Positions 33,182 through 40,653 of a stretch of DNA of 40,653 nt are shown here, in pieces. Below the pieces are notes generated by a model. That model was not told where the DNA came from. It searched no databases and saw only the letters and a list, made by a program, of their open reading frames with translations. The DNA is from PALSA-1004 sp947474275 (GTDB taxonomy: Bacteria; Pseudomonadota; Gammaproteobacteria; Burkholderiales; SG8-41). The stretch's first letter is position 1, and every line of letters starts with the position of its first letter. A program made the translations under genes and the position numbers. Location: positions 1 through 40,653 of the forward strand of contig CANJHY010000019.1 of assembly GCA_947474275.1 (NCBI GenBank), in the 5' to 3' direction.

Positions 33182-33263
33182 AAGCCAGAGGCGAGAGACA
33201 CATGATGCATAGATACTTTGCTGGAGCGGTGTAGGGTTTCGCCTTACGCCTCACTCCTCTCCC
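33182..33263. repeat. Inverted-repeat element, family C, accC-prmA gap
   Basis: The left part has AGCCAGAGGCGAGAGAC (33182-33198). The right arm (about 33236-33263) is TTTCGCCTTACGCCTCACTCCTCTCCC, whose complement GGGAGAGGAGTGAGGCG matches the gcvH-gcvPA copy. The left arm is degenerate. The right arm lies six bases before the prmA ATG. Confidence 0.65.
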
Positions 33264-33268
33264 GAAGA

Positions 33269-34159
33269 ATGCCCTGGCTTTCGGTCACTCTCACCGTAGA
33301 CGCCGCCAGCGTCGAAATTTTATCGGACGCTTTGCTGGAGCAGGGCGCGGTTGCCGTCGATGTGACGGACGCGCAGGCCGGCACGCCGCAAGAGCACGCC
33401 TTGTTCGGCGAGCCGGGCGAGCCCGCTGCCGGCGAATGGGCGCGGTCGCAGGTCAGTGCATTGTTCGAGGCCGGCGCGGATGTGACGGTCAGCATCGCCG
33501 CGGCCTTGCACATGGCGGGCCTCGATGCTGCAACGCCTTTCGACAGCGCACACGTCGCCGATCAGGATTGGGTGCGCGCGACGCAAAGCCAGTTTCAGCC
33601 GGTGCGCGTATCTTCCCGGCTATGGGTAGTGCCGACGTGGCACACGCCGCCTGCGCCAGAAGCGATAAATCTTGTAATCGATCCAGGGCTCGCGTTCGGC
33701 ACCGGCACCCACCCGACGACGCGGCTGTGCCTCGCCTGGCTGGACGCCAACCTGCGCGGCGGCGAGCACGTGCTCGACTATGGATGCGGTTCGGGCATCC
33801 TCGGCATTGCCGCGATGAAGCTGGGCGCGGCGCGCGCCACCGGCGTCGACATCGATCCACTGGCGCTGCTTGCCGCGCGCCAGAATGCAATGCAAAATCA
33901 AGTGATGATGGATTTCGTGCCCGCCGAAAGTGCCGCGCCCGAAGCGGTCGACATCGTGCTTGCCAACATTCTCGCCAACCCGCTGAAGCTGCTGGCGCCC
34001 TTGCTCGCCGGCGCGACGCGCGGCAACGGACATATCTTGTTGTCCGGCGTGCTTGAACACCAGGCATCCGAAGTGGCAGAAGCCTATCGCCCGTGGTTCG
34101 ACCTCGGGCCCCTCCAGCACGACGACGGCTGGGTACTGATCAGCGGCAGCAAGCGCTGA
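33269..34159 (+). CDS. prmA: Ribosomal protein L11 methyltransferase
   Basis: 296 residues from ATG 33269 (M-P-W-L-S-V-T-L-T), preferred over upstream in-frame starts because this is the conserved N-terminus. A substrate-recognition domain (about residues 1-100) precedes the AdoMet domain, which has D-P-G-L-A-F-G-T-G-T-H-P-T-T and D-Y-G-C-G-S-G-I-L-G-I-A-A (171-). L-A-N-I-L-A-N-P-L is the post-motif. PrmA trimethylates L11 lysines and the N-terminus. It is nine bases before the DUF3426 gene. Confidence 0.96.
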   Translation: MPWLSVTLTVDAASVEILSDALLEQGAVAVDVTDAQAGTPQEHALFGEPGEPAAGEWARSQVSALFEAGADVTVSIAAALHMAGLDAATPFDSAHVADQDWVRATQSQFQPVRVSSRLWVVPTWHTPPAPEAINLVIDPGLAFGTGTHPTTRLCLAWLDANLRGGEHVLDYGCGSGILGIAAMKLGAARATGVDIDPLALLAARQNAMQNQVMMDFVPAESAAPEAVDIVLANILANPLKLLAPLLAGATRGNGHILLSGVLEHQASEVAEAYRPWFDLGPLQHDDGWVLISGSKR

Positions 34160-34168
34160 GATTCAGCC

Positions 34169-35059
34169 ATGAGCATCATCACCCAATGCCCCAGTTGCGG
34201 AACTTCGTTCCGCGTCACGCCGCCGCAGTTGCAGGCGCAGCACGGCATGGTGCGTTGCGGCCGCTGCGCCCAGGTGTTCGACGGGTTCAAAACATTGGTG
34301 ACATCGCCCGATACGGCGGTATCCGATGCGTCATTGCCCGCAACGACAATGGCAGAGCCGGCATTGCAGGAAGCCCCGCACGACAGCGCGCCGGCCGCGG
34401 CAGTCACCGCAGAGGAGATCGTTAAAGCACCGCCGCTACCCGCGGTAGAGGCGCCGCCGTCGCCGGAAGCCGCCACTGTTCGCGAAGCGCTGGCCCGGGT
34501 GCAGGAACCGGTGGCCGTGGCCGCGCCGCTGCTGTATCCCGAAAGCGAATTCGCCGCGCCGACGGCGCGGCGCCGCAGCGGCGGCTGGGCGTTCGGCGTG
34601 CTGCTCATGCTCACCGGCCTCGCCGCGCAGGGCGCATATTTTTATCGCAGCGAGATCGCAGCAAGTGTGCCGGAGGCGCGGCCCTACCTTGCAAAAATGT
34701 GCGAGTCGCTGCGCTGCACGGTGGCGTTGCCGCAGCGGCCGCGCCAGATCAGCATCGAAGCGTCCGACCTGCAGGCGGTCGATCCGGCGAGTCCGGGTTT
34801 GATCGCATTGACCGCGACGCTGCGCAATCACGCGACGACGGAACTCGGCTATCCTGCTCTCGATGTGGTGCTCACCAACGTCAAGGAGCACACGGTGGCG
34901 CGCCGCATATTTCTGCCCGCCGAATATCTGCCGGCTGGCAAGGACGCGCGCGTCGGCATTGCGCCGAACGCTGAAATCATCGTCCGGCTCGATCTTGATA
35001 CCAGCGATCTCGGCGCAGCGGGTTTTCGGCTCGATTTGATTGCGGCCCCTGCCCGCTGA
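34169..35059 (+). CDS. Zinc-ribbon membrane protein with DUF3426
   Basis: 296 residues. The N-terminal zinc ribbon has Cys7, Cys10, Cys30 and Cys33 (C-P-S-C and C-G-R-C), followed by a proline/alanine-rich linker. One membrane helix (about residues 138-158: W-A-F-G-V-L-L-M-L-T-G-L-A-A-Q-G-A) precedes the DUF3426 domain, which ends with the conserved D-T-S-D-L-G-A-A-G-F-R. The family (MJ0042-type zinc finger plus DUF3426) follows prmA in many betaproteobacteria. The function is unknown; an inverted repeat and the gcv promoter follow directly. Confidence 0.9.
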   Translation: MSIITQCPSCGTSFRVTPPQLQAQHGMVRCGRCAQVFDGFKTLVTSPDTAVSDASLPATTMAEPALQEAPHDSAPAAAVTAEEIVKAPPLPAVEAPPSPEAATVREALARVQEPVAVAAPLLYPESEFAAPTARRRSGGWAFGVLLMLTGLAAQGAYFYRSEIAASVPEARPYLAKMCESLRCTVALPQRPRQISIEASDLQAVDPASPGLIALTATLRNHATTELGYPALDVVLTNVKEHTVARRIFLPAEYLPAGKDARVGIAPNAEIIVRLDLDTSDLGAAGFRLDLIAAPAR

Positions 35060-35106
35060 TTTGCGCCGCATTTCACTTGCGTCGCAAATCGGCGGTGCAG
35101 TATAGT
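35058..35106 (+). promoter_or_regulatory. gcv promoter with overlapping inverted repeat
   Basis: A candidate promoter has -35 TTGCGT (35077-35082), 18-base spacer and -10 TATAGT (35101-35106). GATTTGCGCCGC (35058-35069) and GCGTCGCAAATC (35079-35090) form an inverted repeat with 11 of 12 matches, spaced nine bases apart, whose right arm overlaps the -35. It starts inside the upstream stop codon. It may serve as an operator or as a transcript-end hairpin. Confidence 0.55.
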
Positions 35107-35139
35107 GTCTTCGTCGCGGAGCCCGTTGTGCGGGTTCCA

Positions 35140-35350
35140 CGTCGCAGCAGGAGAGAGCGCCGCGCAAGTGCGGTGCCGCCGAAGGCGCAACCCACCCGGA
35201 ATCGCTCAGGCCAGGTAACTCCTCAAGTACTGCTGCGCACGAGGCAACTCTGGAGAGCGCGGGGCCGGCAACCAGGCCCTTCCACCGAAGGGGCACGCAG
35301 GACGCGCAATCGCGTTTTGTAATCTCTCAGGTACCCGGACAGAGGGGTGA
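35140..35350 (+). ncRNA. Tandem glycine riboswitch
   Basis: Two aptamers in series. The first (about 35146-35236) has GGAGAGA, GCCGAAGGCGCAA and GCTCAGGCCAGGTAACTCCT. The second (about 35239-35348) has CTCTGGAGAG, CACCGAAGGGGCA and CTCTCAGGTACCCGGACAGA. These are the conserved blocks of the gcvT glycine element. The P1 stem of aptamer II (CTCTG with CAGAG) overlaps the 5' arm of the terminator that follows, so glycine binding should favour read-through into gcvT. The ON direction follows from knowledge of the family; the sequence competition is visible. Confidence 0.93.
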
Positions 35351-35376
35351 TGCCGAATGTCGGCCTCCCCCTTTTT
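35341..35376 (+). terminator. Riboswitch expression-platform terminator
   Basis: AGAGGGGTGATGCCGA, loop ATG, then TCGGCCTCCCCC and six T (35371-35376). The 5' arm shares the CAGAG of aptamer II P1. It lies just before gcvT. Confidence 0.8.
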
Positions 35377-35393
35377 TATTGGGAACCGTGCCC

Positions 35394-36491
35394 GTGACCG
35401 CAGCCACACTCAAATCCACGCCGCTCAACGCGCTGCATCGCGAACTGGGCGCGCGCATGGTCGATTTTGGCGGCTGGGACATGCCGCTGCACTACGGCTC
35501 GCAACTCGAAGAGCACCATCGCGTGCGCAAGGCGTGCGGCATGTTCGATGTCTCGCATATGCTGGCAATCGACGTCCGCGGCGCCGGCAGCCGCGCGTTG
35601 CTCGCGTACGTGCTCGCGAACAACGTCGGCCGTCTGCAGCAACCGGGCAAAGCTTTGTACTCCTGCCTGCTCAATCCCGCCGGCGGCGTGCTCGACGATC
35701 TAATCGTGTATTTTTTTGCCGCGGACTGGTTCCGGCTGGTCGTCAACGCTGGCACCGCCGACAAGGATTATGCGTGGTTGACCGCGCAGCGCGACGCGCG
35801 CGAACCCAAAGTTACGCTGACGGCACGCCGCGATCTCGCGATCATCGCCGTGCAGGGGCCGCAGGCGCGCGACAAAGTTTATGCGGCGCTGCCCGGTTCG
35901 CAGGCCGCGACCGCGGATCTCGTTTATTTCAGTGCTGCGCATATGGGTGAGACCATGCTCGCGCGCACCGGTTACACAGGCGAAGACGGTTTCGAAATTA
36001 TTTTGCCTGCGGCGCAAGCAGTTTCCCTGTGGCGGCAGCTGGGCACGCTGGGCGTGGCCGCGGCAGGGCTGGGCGCTCGCGACACGCTGCGCCTGGAGGC
36101 CGGCATGAATCTTTACGGCCAGGACATGGATGAGACGACCACGCCGCTGGAGACGGGCCTCACCTGGACGGTGGATCTCAAAAGCGAGCGGGATTTCATC
36201 GGCAGAAGCGCGCTGCAAAAAACGCCGCCGGCACGCCACGCGCTCGGCCTCGTCTTGCTCGACAAAGGCGTGATGCGCGGCCATCAGAAAGTCGTCACTC
36301 TACACGGCGACGGCGAGATCACCAGCGGCGGTTTCGGACCGACGCTCGAACGCTCGATTGCGCTTGCCCGCTTGCCGCTTGCCGTGCAGCCCGGCGATGC
36401 AGTGCAGGTCGCCGTGCGCGACAGATTACTGAGCGCGCGTGCGGTCAAGCCGCCGTTCGTGCGCCACGGCAAAGTCCTCGTCCAGCCGTGA
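35394..36491 (+). CDS. gcvT: Aminomethyltransferase, glycine cleavage T protein
   Basis: 365 residues from GTG 35394; TTG 35379 and GTG 35388 are alternatives, all within a few bases of the terminator and GGGA. N-A-L-H-R-E-L-G-A-R-M-V-D-F-G-G-W-D-M-P-L is the usual start; the conserved G-Y-T-G-E-D-G-F-E-I, and L-G-A-R-D-T-L-R-L-E-A-G-M-N-L-Y-G, are both present. GcvT transfers the aminomethyl carbon from GcvH to tetrahydrofolate and releases ammonia. It is first of the riboswitch-controlled gcv genes, 61 bases before gcvH. Confidence 0.96.
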   Translation: MTAATLKSTPLNALHRELGARMVDFGGWDMPLHYGSQLEEHHRVRKACGMFDVSHMLAIDVRGAGSRALLAYVLANNVGRLQQPGKALYSCLLNPAGGVLDDLIVYFFAADWFRLVVNAGTADKDYAWLTAQRDAREPKVTLTARRDLAIIAVQGPQARDKVYAALPGSQAATADLVYFSAAHMGETMLARTGYTGEDGFEIILPAAQAVSLWRQLGTLGVAAAGLGARDTLRLEAGMNLYGQDMDETTTPLETGLTWTVDLKSERDFIGRSALQKTPPARHALGLVLLDKGVMRGHQKVVTLHGDGEITSGGFGPTLERSIALARLPLAVQPGDAVQVAVRDRLLSARAVKPPFVRHGKVLVQP

Positions 36492-36552
36492 GACAGAACA
36501 ACCATCGTTTCAGGATAAAATCCGCAGCCGAATCCATTCTGGGAGCACAACA

Positions 36553-36942
36553 ATGACTACGCCCGCCAATCTCAAGTACACCAAATCGCACGAGTGGGTA
36601 AAACAGGAAGCCGACGGCACTGTAACCGTCGGCATCACGCACCATGCGCAGGAATTGCTGGGCGACCTGGTTTTCGTCGAGGCGCCCGCGGTGGGGCGCA
36701 CATTGAAGCAGGGCGAAGAATGCGCTGTAGTCGAGTCGGTAAAAGCCGCGGCCGACGTGTTTGCGCCGCTGTCGGGCGAAGTGACGGCCGCGAACGCCGA
36801 ACTTGCCGAAACCCCGGAAAAAATCAATCAGGACGCCTACTCGGCATGGTTGTTCAAATTGAAACCATCCGCTGTCGGCGAGTTGTCGGGATTGCTCGAT
36901 GCCGCGGCATACCAGGCGATTGCGGACGCGGATAAACACTGA
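36553..36942 (+). CDS. gcvH: Glycine cleavage system H protein
   Basis: 129 residues from ATG 36553 with GGGAG upstream; longer in-frame starts lie inside gcvT. K-Y-T-K-S-H-E-W-V at the start and V-V-E-S-V-K-A-A-A-D-V with the lipoylated Lys64 are diagnostic. GcvH carries the aminomethyl group on its lipoate between the P, T and L proteins. A family C repeat overlaps the stop codon and fills the gap to gcvPA. Confidence 0.97.
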   Translation: MTTPANLKYTKSHEWVKQEADGTVTVGITHHAQELLGDLVFVEAPAVGRTLKQGEECAVVESVKAAADVFAPLSGEVTAANAELAETPEKINQDAYSAWLFKLKPSAVGELSGLLDAAAYQAIADADKH

Positions 36943-37032
36943 GAGGCGAGAGGAGTGAGGCGGAATTTAAACAACGAGATGCGTCACGCCGTGCAGTTTT
37001 TACCCCGCACTCCTCACGCCTAACGCCTCACT
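36941..37032. repeat. Inverted-repeat element, family C, gcvH-gcvPA gap
   Basis: Left arm GAGAGGCGAGAGGAGTGAGG (36941-36960) overlaps the gcvH stop. Right arm 37005-37032 reads CCGCACTCCTCACGCC and on to CGCCTCAC. The complement of the right arm, GTGAGGCGTTAGGCGTGAGG, shows the iterated 7-8-mer unit. The right arm lies eight bases before the gcvPA ATG, where no Shine-Dalgarno is seen. Confidence 0.8.
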
Positions 37033-37040
37033 ACAACAAA

Positions 37041-38414
37041 ATGCCCTTTATTCCACACACTGAAGACGATGTGAGCGCGATGCTCGCCGCGATCGGCGTC
37101 AAGGCGGTCGACGACCTCTTCGACGAAATTCCGGCGTCACTGAGAAGCGCGGCATTGACGCAGGTACCGCCCGGACTTGGCGAAATGGAAGTTGCGCGGC
37201 TCATGCAGGAGCGCGCCGAGCAGGATGGTCGATGGTTGAATTTCATCGGCGCCGGCGCCTACGAGCACCATATCCCGGCGGCGGTGTGGCAGATCGCGAC
37301 GCGCGGTGAATTCTATTCTTCGTATACGCCCTACCAGGCCGAAGCCAGCCAGGGCACGCTGCAGCTCCTTTACGAATACCAATCGATGATGACGTCGTTG
37401 ACGGCGATGGACGTCACCAACGCCAGCCTCTACGACGGTGCTTCCGCACTGGCCGAAGCGGTGCTGATGGCGGTGCGTGTGCACAAAACGTCTAAGCGCG
37501 TGCTGGTGCCGGCAACCGTGCATCCGGTATATCGCGAGGTCGTGCACGCGATCGTCAAAGGCCAGGACATCGAACTCGTCGAAGTGCCGTATTGCACCGA
37601 ATGCGGCCACGTGATTCCCGCGGCGCTCGGGAAGTTCGCGGGCCAGGACTATGCCGCGCTGGTAGTGCCGCAACCGAATTTTTTCGGCGTGCTCGAACCG
37701 GCCGATGAATTGACGGCGTGGGCGAAAGAAAATCGCATGCTGACCATCGCAGTCGTCAATCCGACTGCGCTTGCCATCCTGCGGCCGCCCGGCGAATGGG
37801 CGGCGGGCGGCGCCGACATTGTGGTCGGCGAAGGGCAGCCGCTGGGCGTGCCGCTTGCGAGCGGTGGCCCGTACTTCGGATTCATGGCCTGCCGCAACGC
37901 GTACGTGCGGCAAATGCCCGGACGCATCGTCGGGCGCACGGTCGATGTCGAAGGCAAACCGGGTTACACGCTGACGCTGCAGGCGCGCGAGCAGCATATC
38001 CGCCGCTCTAAAGCGACATCCAATATCTGCACGAACCAGGGATTGGCGGTTACCGCGGCAACCATCTATCTCTCGTTGCTGGGGCCGGAAGGTCTCCAAC
38101 GCGTGGCGCAGGCTTCGCACGTCAACACGCTCAAGCTTGCGCAGCAATTAAGCGCGGTGCCCGGCGTCAAACGCGTGTTCAGCGGGCCGGTGTTCCACGA
38201 GTTCGTCGTGCGCCTGAATGCGCCCGCTGCCGGTGTATTGCAAGCCCTCAGGGCGCAGGGCATACTGGGCGGCCTCGCTTTGACGCAGGATTATCCGGAA
38301 CTCGGCGATGCATTGCTGGTGTGCGCAACCGAAACCAAGCGCGACGACGATCTCGCGCGCTACGCTGAAAATCTGCAACGCATACTCGGGCCATCCTGCG
38401 CCCTGAGCGCTTAA
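37041..38414 (+). CDS. gcvPA: Glycine dehydrogenase (decarboxylating) subunit 1
   Basis: 457 residues, typical of the N-terminal half subunit of split P protein. M-P-F-I-P-H-T-E-D-D-V is the usual start; Y-T-P-Y-Q-A-E-A-S-Q-G-T-L-Q, and T-S-N-I-C-T-N-Q-G-L, are family blocks. It does not carry the PLP lysine, which is in GcvPB. The split form is standard in many Gram-positives and in some proteobacteria. Together the subunits decarboxylate glycine and pass the aminomethyl group to GcvH. The next gene is tpx, not gcvPB. Confidence 0.96.
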   Translation: MPFIPHTEDDVSAMLAAIGVKAVDDLFDEIPASLRSAALTQVPPGLGEMEVARLMQERAEQDGRWLNFIGAGAYEHHIPAAVWQIATRGEFYSSYTPYQAEASQGTLQLLYEYQSMMTSLTAMDVTNASLYDGASALAEAVLMAVRVHKTSKRVLVPATVHPVYREVVHAIVKGQDIELVEVPYCTECGHVIPAALGKFAGQDYAALVVPQPNFFGVLEPADELTAWAKENRMLTIAVVNPTALAILRPPGEWAAGGADIVVGEGQPLGVPLASGGPYFGFMACRNAYVRQMPGRIVGRTVDVEGKPGYTLTLQAREQHIRRSKATSNICTNQGLAVTAATIYLSLLGPEGLQRVAQASHVNTLKLAQQLSAVPGVKRVFSGPVFHEFVVRLNAPAAGVLQALRAQGILGGLALTQDYPELGDALLVCATETKRDDDLARYAENLQRILGPSCALSA

Positions 38415-38447
38415 ATTTCTCAACCTGACACTCTCAAGGAGCATTCG

Positions 38448-38948
38448 ATGTCTACTGTTACCCTCGGCGGCAACCCCGTCAATGTCGCCGGCACTTTTCC
38501 CAAGGCCGGCGATGCCGCGCCCGACTTTACGCTGACCGGCAAGGACCTTAAAGACGTGAGCCTCAAGGATTACGCCGGCAAGAAAAAAGTTCTAAACATC
38601 GTGCCCAGTCTCGACACGCCCGTGTGCCAGACTTCGACGCGCAAGTTCAACGAGAAGGCGGGCAGCCTTGCAAACACCGTGGTGTTGGTGATTTCCGCCG
38701 ACCTGCCGTTTGCCATGAAGCGTTTCTGCGAAGCCGAGGGCATCAACAACGTAGTGTCGCTGTCGACCATGCGTGGCCGCGATTTTCTCACCAATTATGG
38801 CGTCGATATTGCCGACGGGCCGCTGAAAGGCGCCACCGCGCGCGCGGTGGTCGTGCTGGATGAGAACAACAAGGTCAAATACTCGCAGCTCGTGCCGGAA
38901 ATCAAGAACGAACCGGATTACGACGCGGCGCTCGCAGCGCTGAAGTAA
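38448..38948 (+). CDS. tpx: Thiol peroxidase
   Basis: 166 residues with AAGGAG ribosome-binding site. V-P-S-L-D-T-P-V-C-Q-T-S-T-R-K-F carries the peroxidatic Cys60, and F-C-E-A-E-G carries the resolving Cys94, the atypical 2-Cys Tpx arrangement. It reduces alkyl hydroperoxides using thioredoxin. It lies between gcvPA and the GFA gene, 33 bases after gcvPA, and may be read from the gcv transcript. Oxidative-stress control by its own promoter is also possible. Confidence 0.97.
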   Translation: MSTVTLGGNPVNVAGTFPKAGDAAPDFTLTGKDLKDVSLKDYAGKKKVLNIVPSLDTPVCQTSTRKFNEKAGSLANTVVLVISADLPFAMKRFCEAEGINNVVSLSTMRGRDFLTNYGVDIADGPLKGATARAVVVLDENNKVKYSQLVPEIKNEPDYDAALAALK

Positions 38949-38968
38949 CGCGTTTCCGGTCGCGGCAT

Positions 38969-39343
38969 ATGGGAAATCATCCGGGCGGAACGTTCAAAGG
39001 CTCGTGCCATTGCGGCAGCGTGCGGTTCGAAGTGACCGGCACTCTCGATGATTTCACCATGTGCGACTGCACCCTGTGCGTGAAAAAGAACGCGGTTATG
39101 TACAAGGTGCACGAGTCGGCGCTCAAAATCCTGAGCGGCGAAGACAGGCTGCGTCTCTATCAATGGAACACCCGCGTTGCCAAGCACTATTTTTGCGGCG
39201 AGTGCGGCATCTACACGTTCCACCGCAAACGCGCGGCGCCCGACCATTACGGCGTCAATGTCTATTGCCTCGAGAATGTCGATCTGTCCGGCGTGCCGGT
39301 GCGCCGCGTCGATGGCAAGACCATGTCGGTAGTTGGCTCGTAG
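38969..39343 (+). CDS. GFA/CENP-V family zinc protein
   Basis: 124 residues. G-S-C-H-C-G-S-V-R-F-E (Cys13, Cys15), C-D-C-T-L-C (Cys32, Cys34, Cys37) and F-C-G-E-C-G (Cys76, Cys79) provide the two zinc sites of the GFA (glutathione-dependent formaldehyde-activating) fold. Members help glutathione react with formaldehyde, though many have unknown substrates. The ATG at 38969 lies 20 bases after tpx, and gcvPB starts nine bases after its stop, which makes co-transcription with gcvPB likely. Confidence 0.9.
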   Translation: MGNHPGGTFKGSCHCGSVRFEVTGTLDDFTMCDCTLCVKKNAVMYKVHESALKILSGEDRLRLYQWNTRVAKHYFCGECGIYTFHRKRAAPDHYGVNVYCLENVDLSGVPVRRVDGKTMSVVGS

Positions 39344-39352
39344 GATGCGCCC

Positions 39353-40653
39353 ATGCTGATATTCGAGTTATCGCAGGCACGCCGGCGCAACGCGTCGCAG
39401 ATACCGCCCGCCGCAGCGGGGCCCGGCGCCATCCCGGAAAACCTGCGCCGCATATCAAAGCCATTGCTGCCTGAAGTGTCGGAGCTCGATGCGGTGCGTC
39501 ATTACACCAATCTCTCGCGGCGCAATTTCTCGATTGACACGCATTTTTATCCGCTTGGGTCGTGCACGATGAAATACAACCCGCGCGCCTGCAATTCGCT
39601 GGCGATGCTGCCGCAGTTCCTCGCGCGTCACCCGGATGCGCCCGCCGAAACCGGGCAGGGTTTTCTGGCGTGCATGTTCGAGCTGCAGGAAATATTGAAA
39701 GACGTGACTGGCATGGCGGGAGTGAGTCTCGCGCCCATGGCCGGCGCGCAGGGCGAATTCGCGGGCGTGGCCATGATCCGCGCTTATCACGTCGCGCGTG
39801 GCGACGCGGCGCGCACCGAGATCCTGGTGCCGAACGCGGCGCACGGCACCAATCCGGCATCGGCGGTGATGTGCGGCTACACGGTGCGCGAAATCCCGAC
39901 AGATCGCGAAGGCAATGTCGACCTCGCCGCGCTAACCGCAGCGGTGGGCCCGCAGACCGCGGGACTGATGCTGACCAATCCATCGACGCTCGGCGTGTTC
40001 GAGCACGCGATCATCGATATCAGAAAAATCGTGCACGACGCGGGCGGCCTTCTCTATTACGACGGCGCCAACCTCAACGCGATACTCGGCAAGGTCAAGC
40101 CCGGTGACATGGGATTCGACGTGATTCACATGAATCTGCACAAGACATTCTCGACGCCGCATGGCGGCGGCGGGCCCGGCGCCGGTCCGGTCGGTGTAGC
40201 GACCCGGCTGTTGCCGTACCTGCCGCTGCCGGTGGTCGCGCAGGACGGCGCCAATTATCGGGTGCAGGATACAAAGGACATACCGCAATCGATAGGCCGC
40301 ATGTCGGCGCACCTCGGCAACGCGGGCGTGCTGCTGCGCGCCTATATCTACGCGCGGCTACTGGGCCGCGAAGGCATGCAGCGGGTGGCGGAGTACGCGA
40401 CGCTGAACGCCAATTACCTGATGGTGGAACTGAAAAAAGCGGGATTCGACATTGCGTTTCCGACGCGGCGCGCGAGCCATGAATTCATCGTCACGCTGAA
40501 AAATCTGAAAGACGAAACCGGCGTTACCGCGATGGATTTCGCCAAGCGCCTGCTCGACAAAGGCTTTCACGCGCCGACGACCTACTTTCCGCTGCTGGTG
40601 CCGGAGTGCCTGCTGATCGAGCCGACCGAAACCGAATCAAAGCAGACGCTCGA
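39353..40653 (+). CDS. gcvPB: Glycine dehydrogenase (decarboxylating) subunit 2 (3' truncated)
   Basis: 433 residues are in the window and the end is cut off; full-length subunits are about 480-520. P-L-G-S-C-T-M-K-Y-N-P-R, A-A-H-G-T-N-P-A-S-A, and H-M-N-L-H-K-T-F-S-T-P-H-G-G-G-G-P-G with the PLP Lys264 are the signatures of the catalytic P-protein half. It completes the split P protein with GcvPA. ATG 39353 lies nine bases after the GFA gene. Confidence 0.96.
   Translation, partial: MLIFELSQARRRNASQIPPAAAGPGAIPENLRRISKPLLPEVSELDAVRHYTNLSRRNFSIDTHFYPLGSCTMKYNPRACNSLAMLPQFLARHPDAPAETGQGFLACMFELQEILKDVTGMAGVSLAPMAGAQGEFAGVAMIRAYHVARGDAARTEILVPNAAHGTNPASAVMCGYTVREIPTDREGNVDLAALTAAVGPQTAGLMLTNPSTLGVFEHAIIDIRKIVHDAGGLLYYDGANLNAILGKVKPGDMGFDVIHMNLHKTFSTPHGGGGPGAGPVGVATRLLPYLPLPVVAQDGANYRVQDTKDIPQSIGRMSAHLGNAGVLLRAYIYARLLGREGMQRVAEYATLNANYLMVELKKAGFDIAFPTRRASHEFIVTLKNLKDETGVTAMDFAKRLLDKGFHAPTTYFPLLVPECLLIEPTETESKQTL

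Overview
This is a GC-rich chromosomal window whose gene orders (argH / AlgZ-AlgR-type two-component pair / hemC-hemD-hemX-hemY; cutA-dsbD-TlpA-aroQ-accB-accC-prmA; BPSS1780-family membrane protein) point to a betaproteobacterium. This is judged from gene families and synteny only. It is mostly core chromosome with one accessory stretch at about 6-16 kb. Both ends cut genes: a CGFS glutaredoxin on the left and gcvPB on the right.

Layout. 1-6 kb: glutaredoxin end, a TauE/SafE exporter (minus), a GMC flavoprotein dehydrogenase, a BPSS1780-family membrane protein, a hydroxyacid-oxoacid transhydrogenase and an EamA exporter. 6-13.5 kb: sulfoacetaldehyde acetyltransferase (xsc) converging on a three-gene TRAP transporter, then two tandem LacI-type regulators. 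A LacI-type palindrome sits in front of xsc and a weaker one between the two regulators. 13.5-16.7 kb: two small unknown genes, then a lower-GC Fic gene flanked by a 163-bp imperfect direct repeat that duplicates the end of the upstream small membrane gene, then an Ada-like methyltransferase. 16.8-25.6 kb: argH, sensor kinase and LytTR regulator, a secreted unknown, a CPYC thioredoxin, and hemC-hemD-hemX-hemY. 25.8-30.4 kb: ferredoxin-type reductase, SDR epimerase, cutA, dsbD and a TlpA thioredoxin. 30.8-35.1 kb: aroQ-accB-accC-prmA and a zinc-ribbon DUF3426 protein. 35.1 kb to the end: a tandem glycine riboswitch with terminator controls gcvT-gcvH-gcvPA, with tpx and a GFA-family gene inserted before gcvPB.

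How the genes may work together. The GMC dehydrogenase, TRAP importer, Xsc and TauE/SafE exporter could form an isethionate/sulfonate route: uptake, oxidation to sulfoacetaldehyde, cleavage to acetyl phosphate plus sulfite, and sulfite export. This is inference; the genes are not one operon. The gcv genes degrade glycine under glycine control. The dsbD-TlpA pair moves reducing power to the periplasm.

The least explained material is intergenic. Six short elements with imperfect inverted-repeat arms built from iterated 7-11-mers fall into three sequence families but share one architecture. They start at or soon after stop codons inside or at the ends of operons (hemC/hemD, accB/accC, accC/prmA, gcvH/gcvPA and others). 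In one family the right arm abuts the next start codon and leaves no recognisable Shine-Dalgarno sequence. The Fic insertion, with its own iterated upstream motif, is the other main item of interest.
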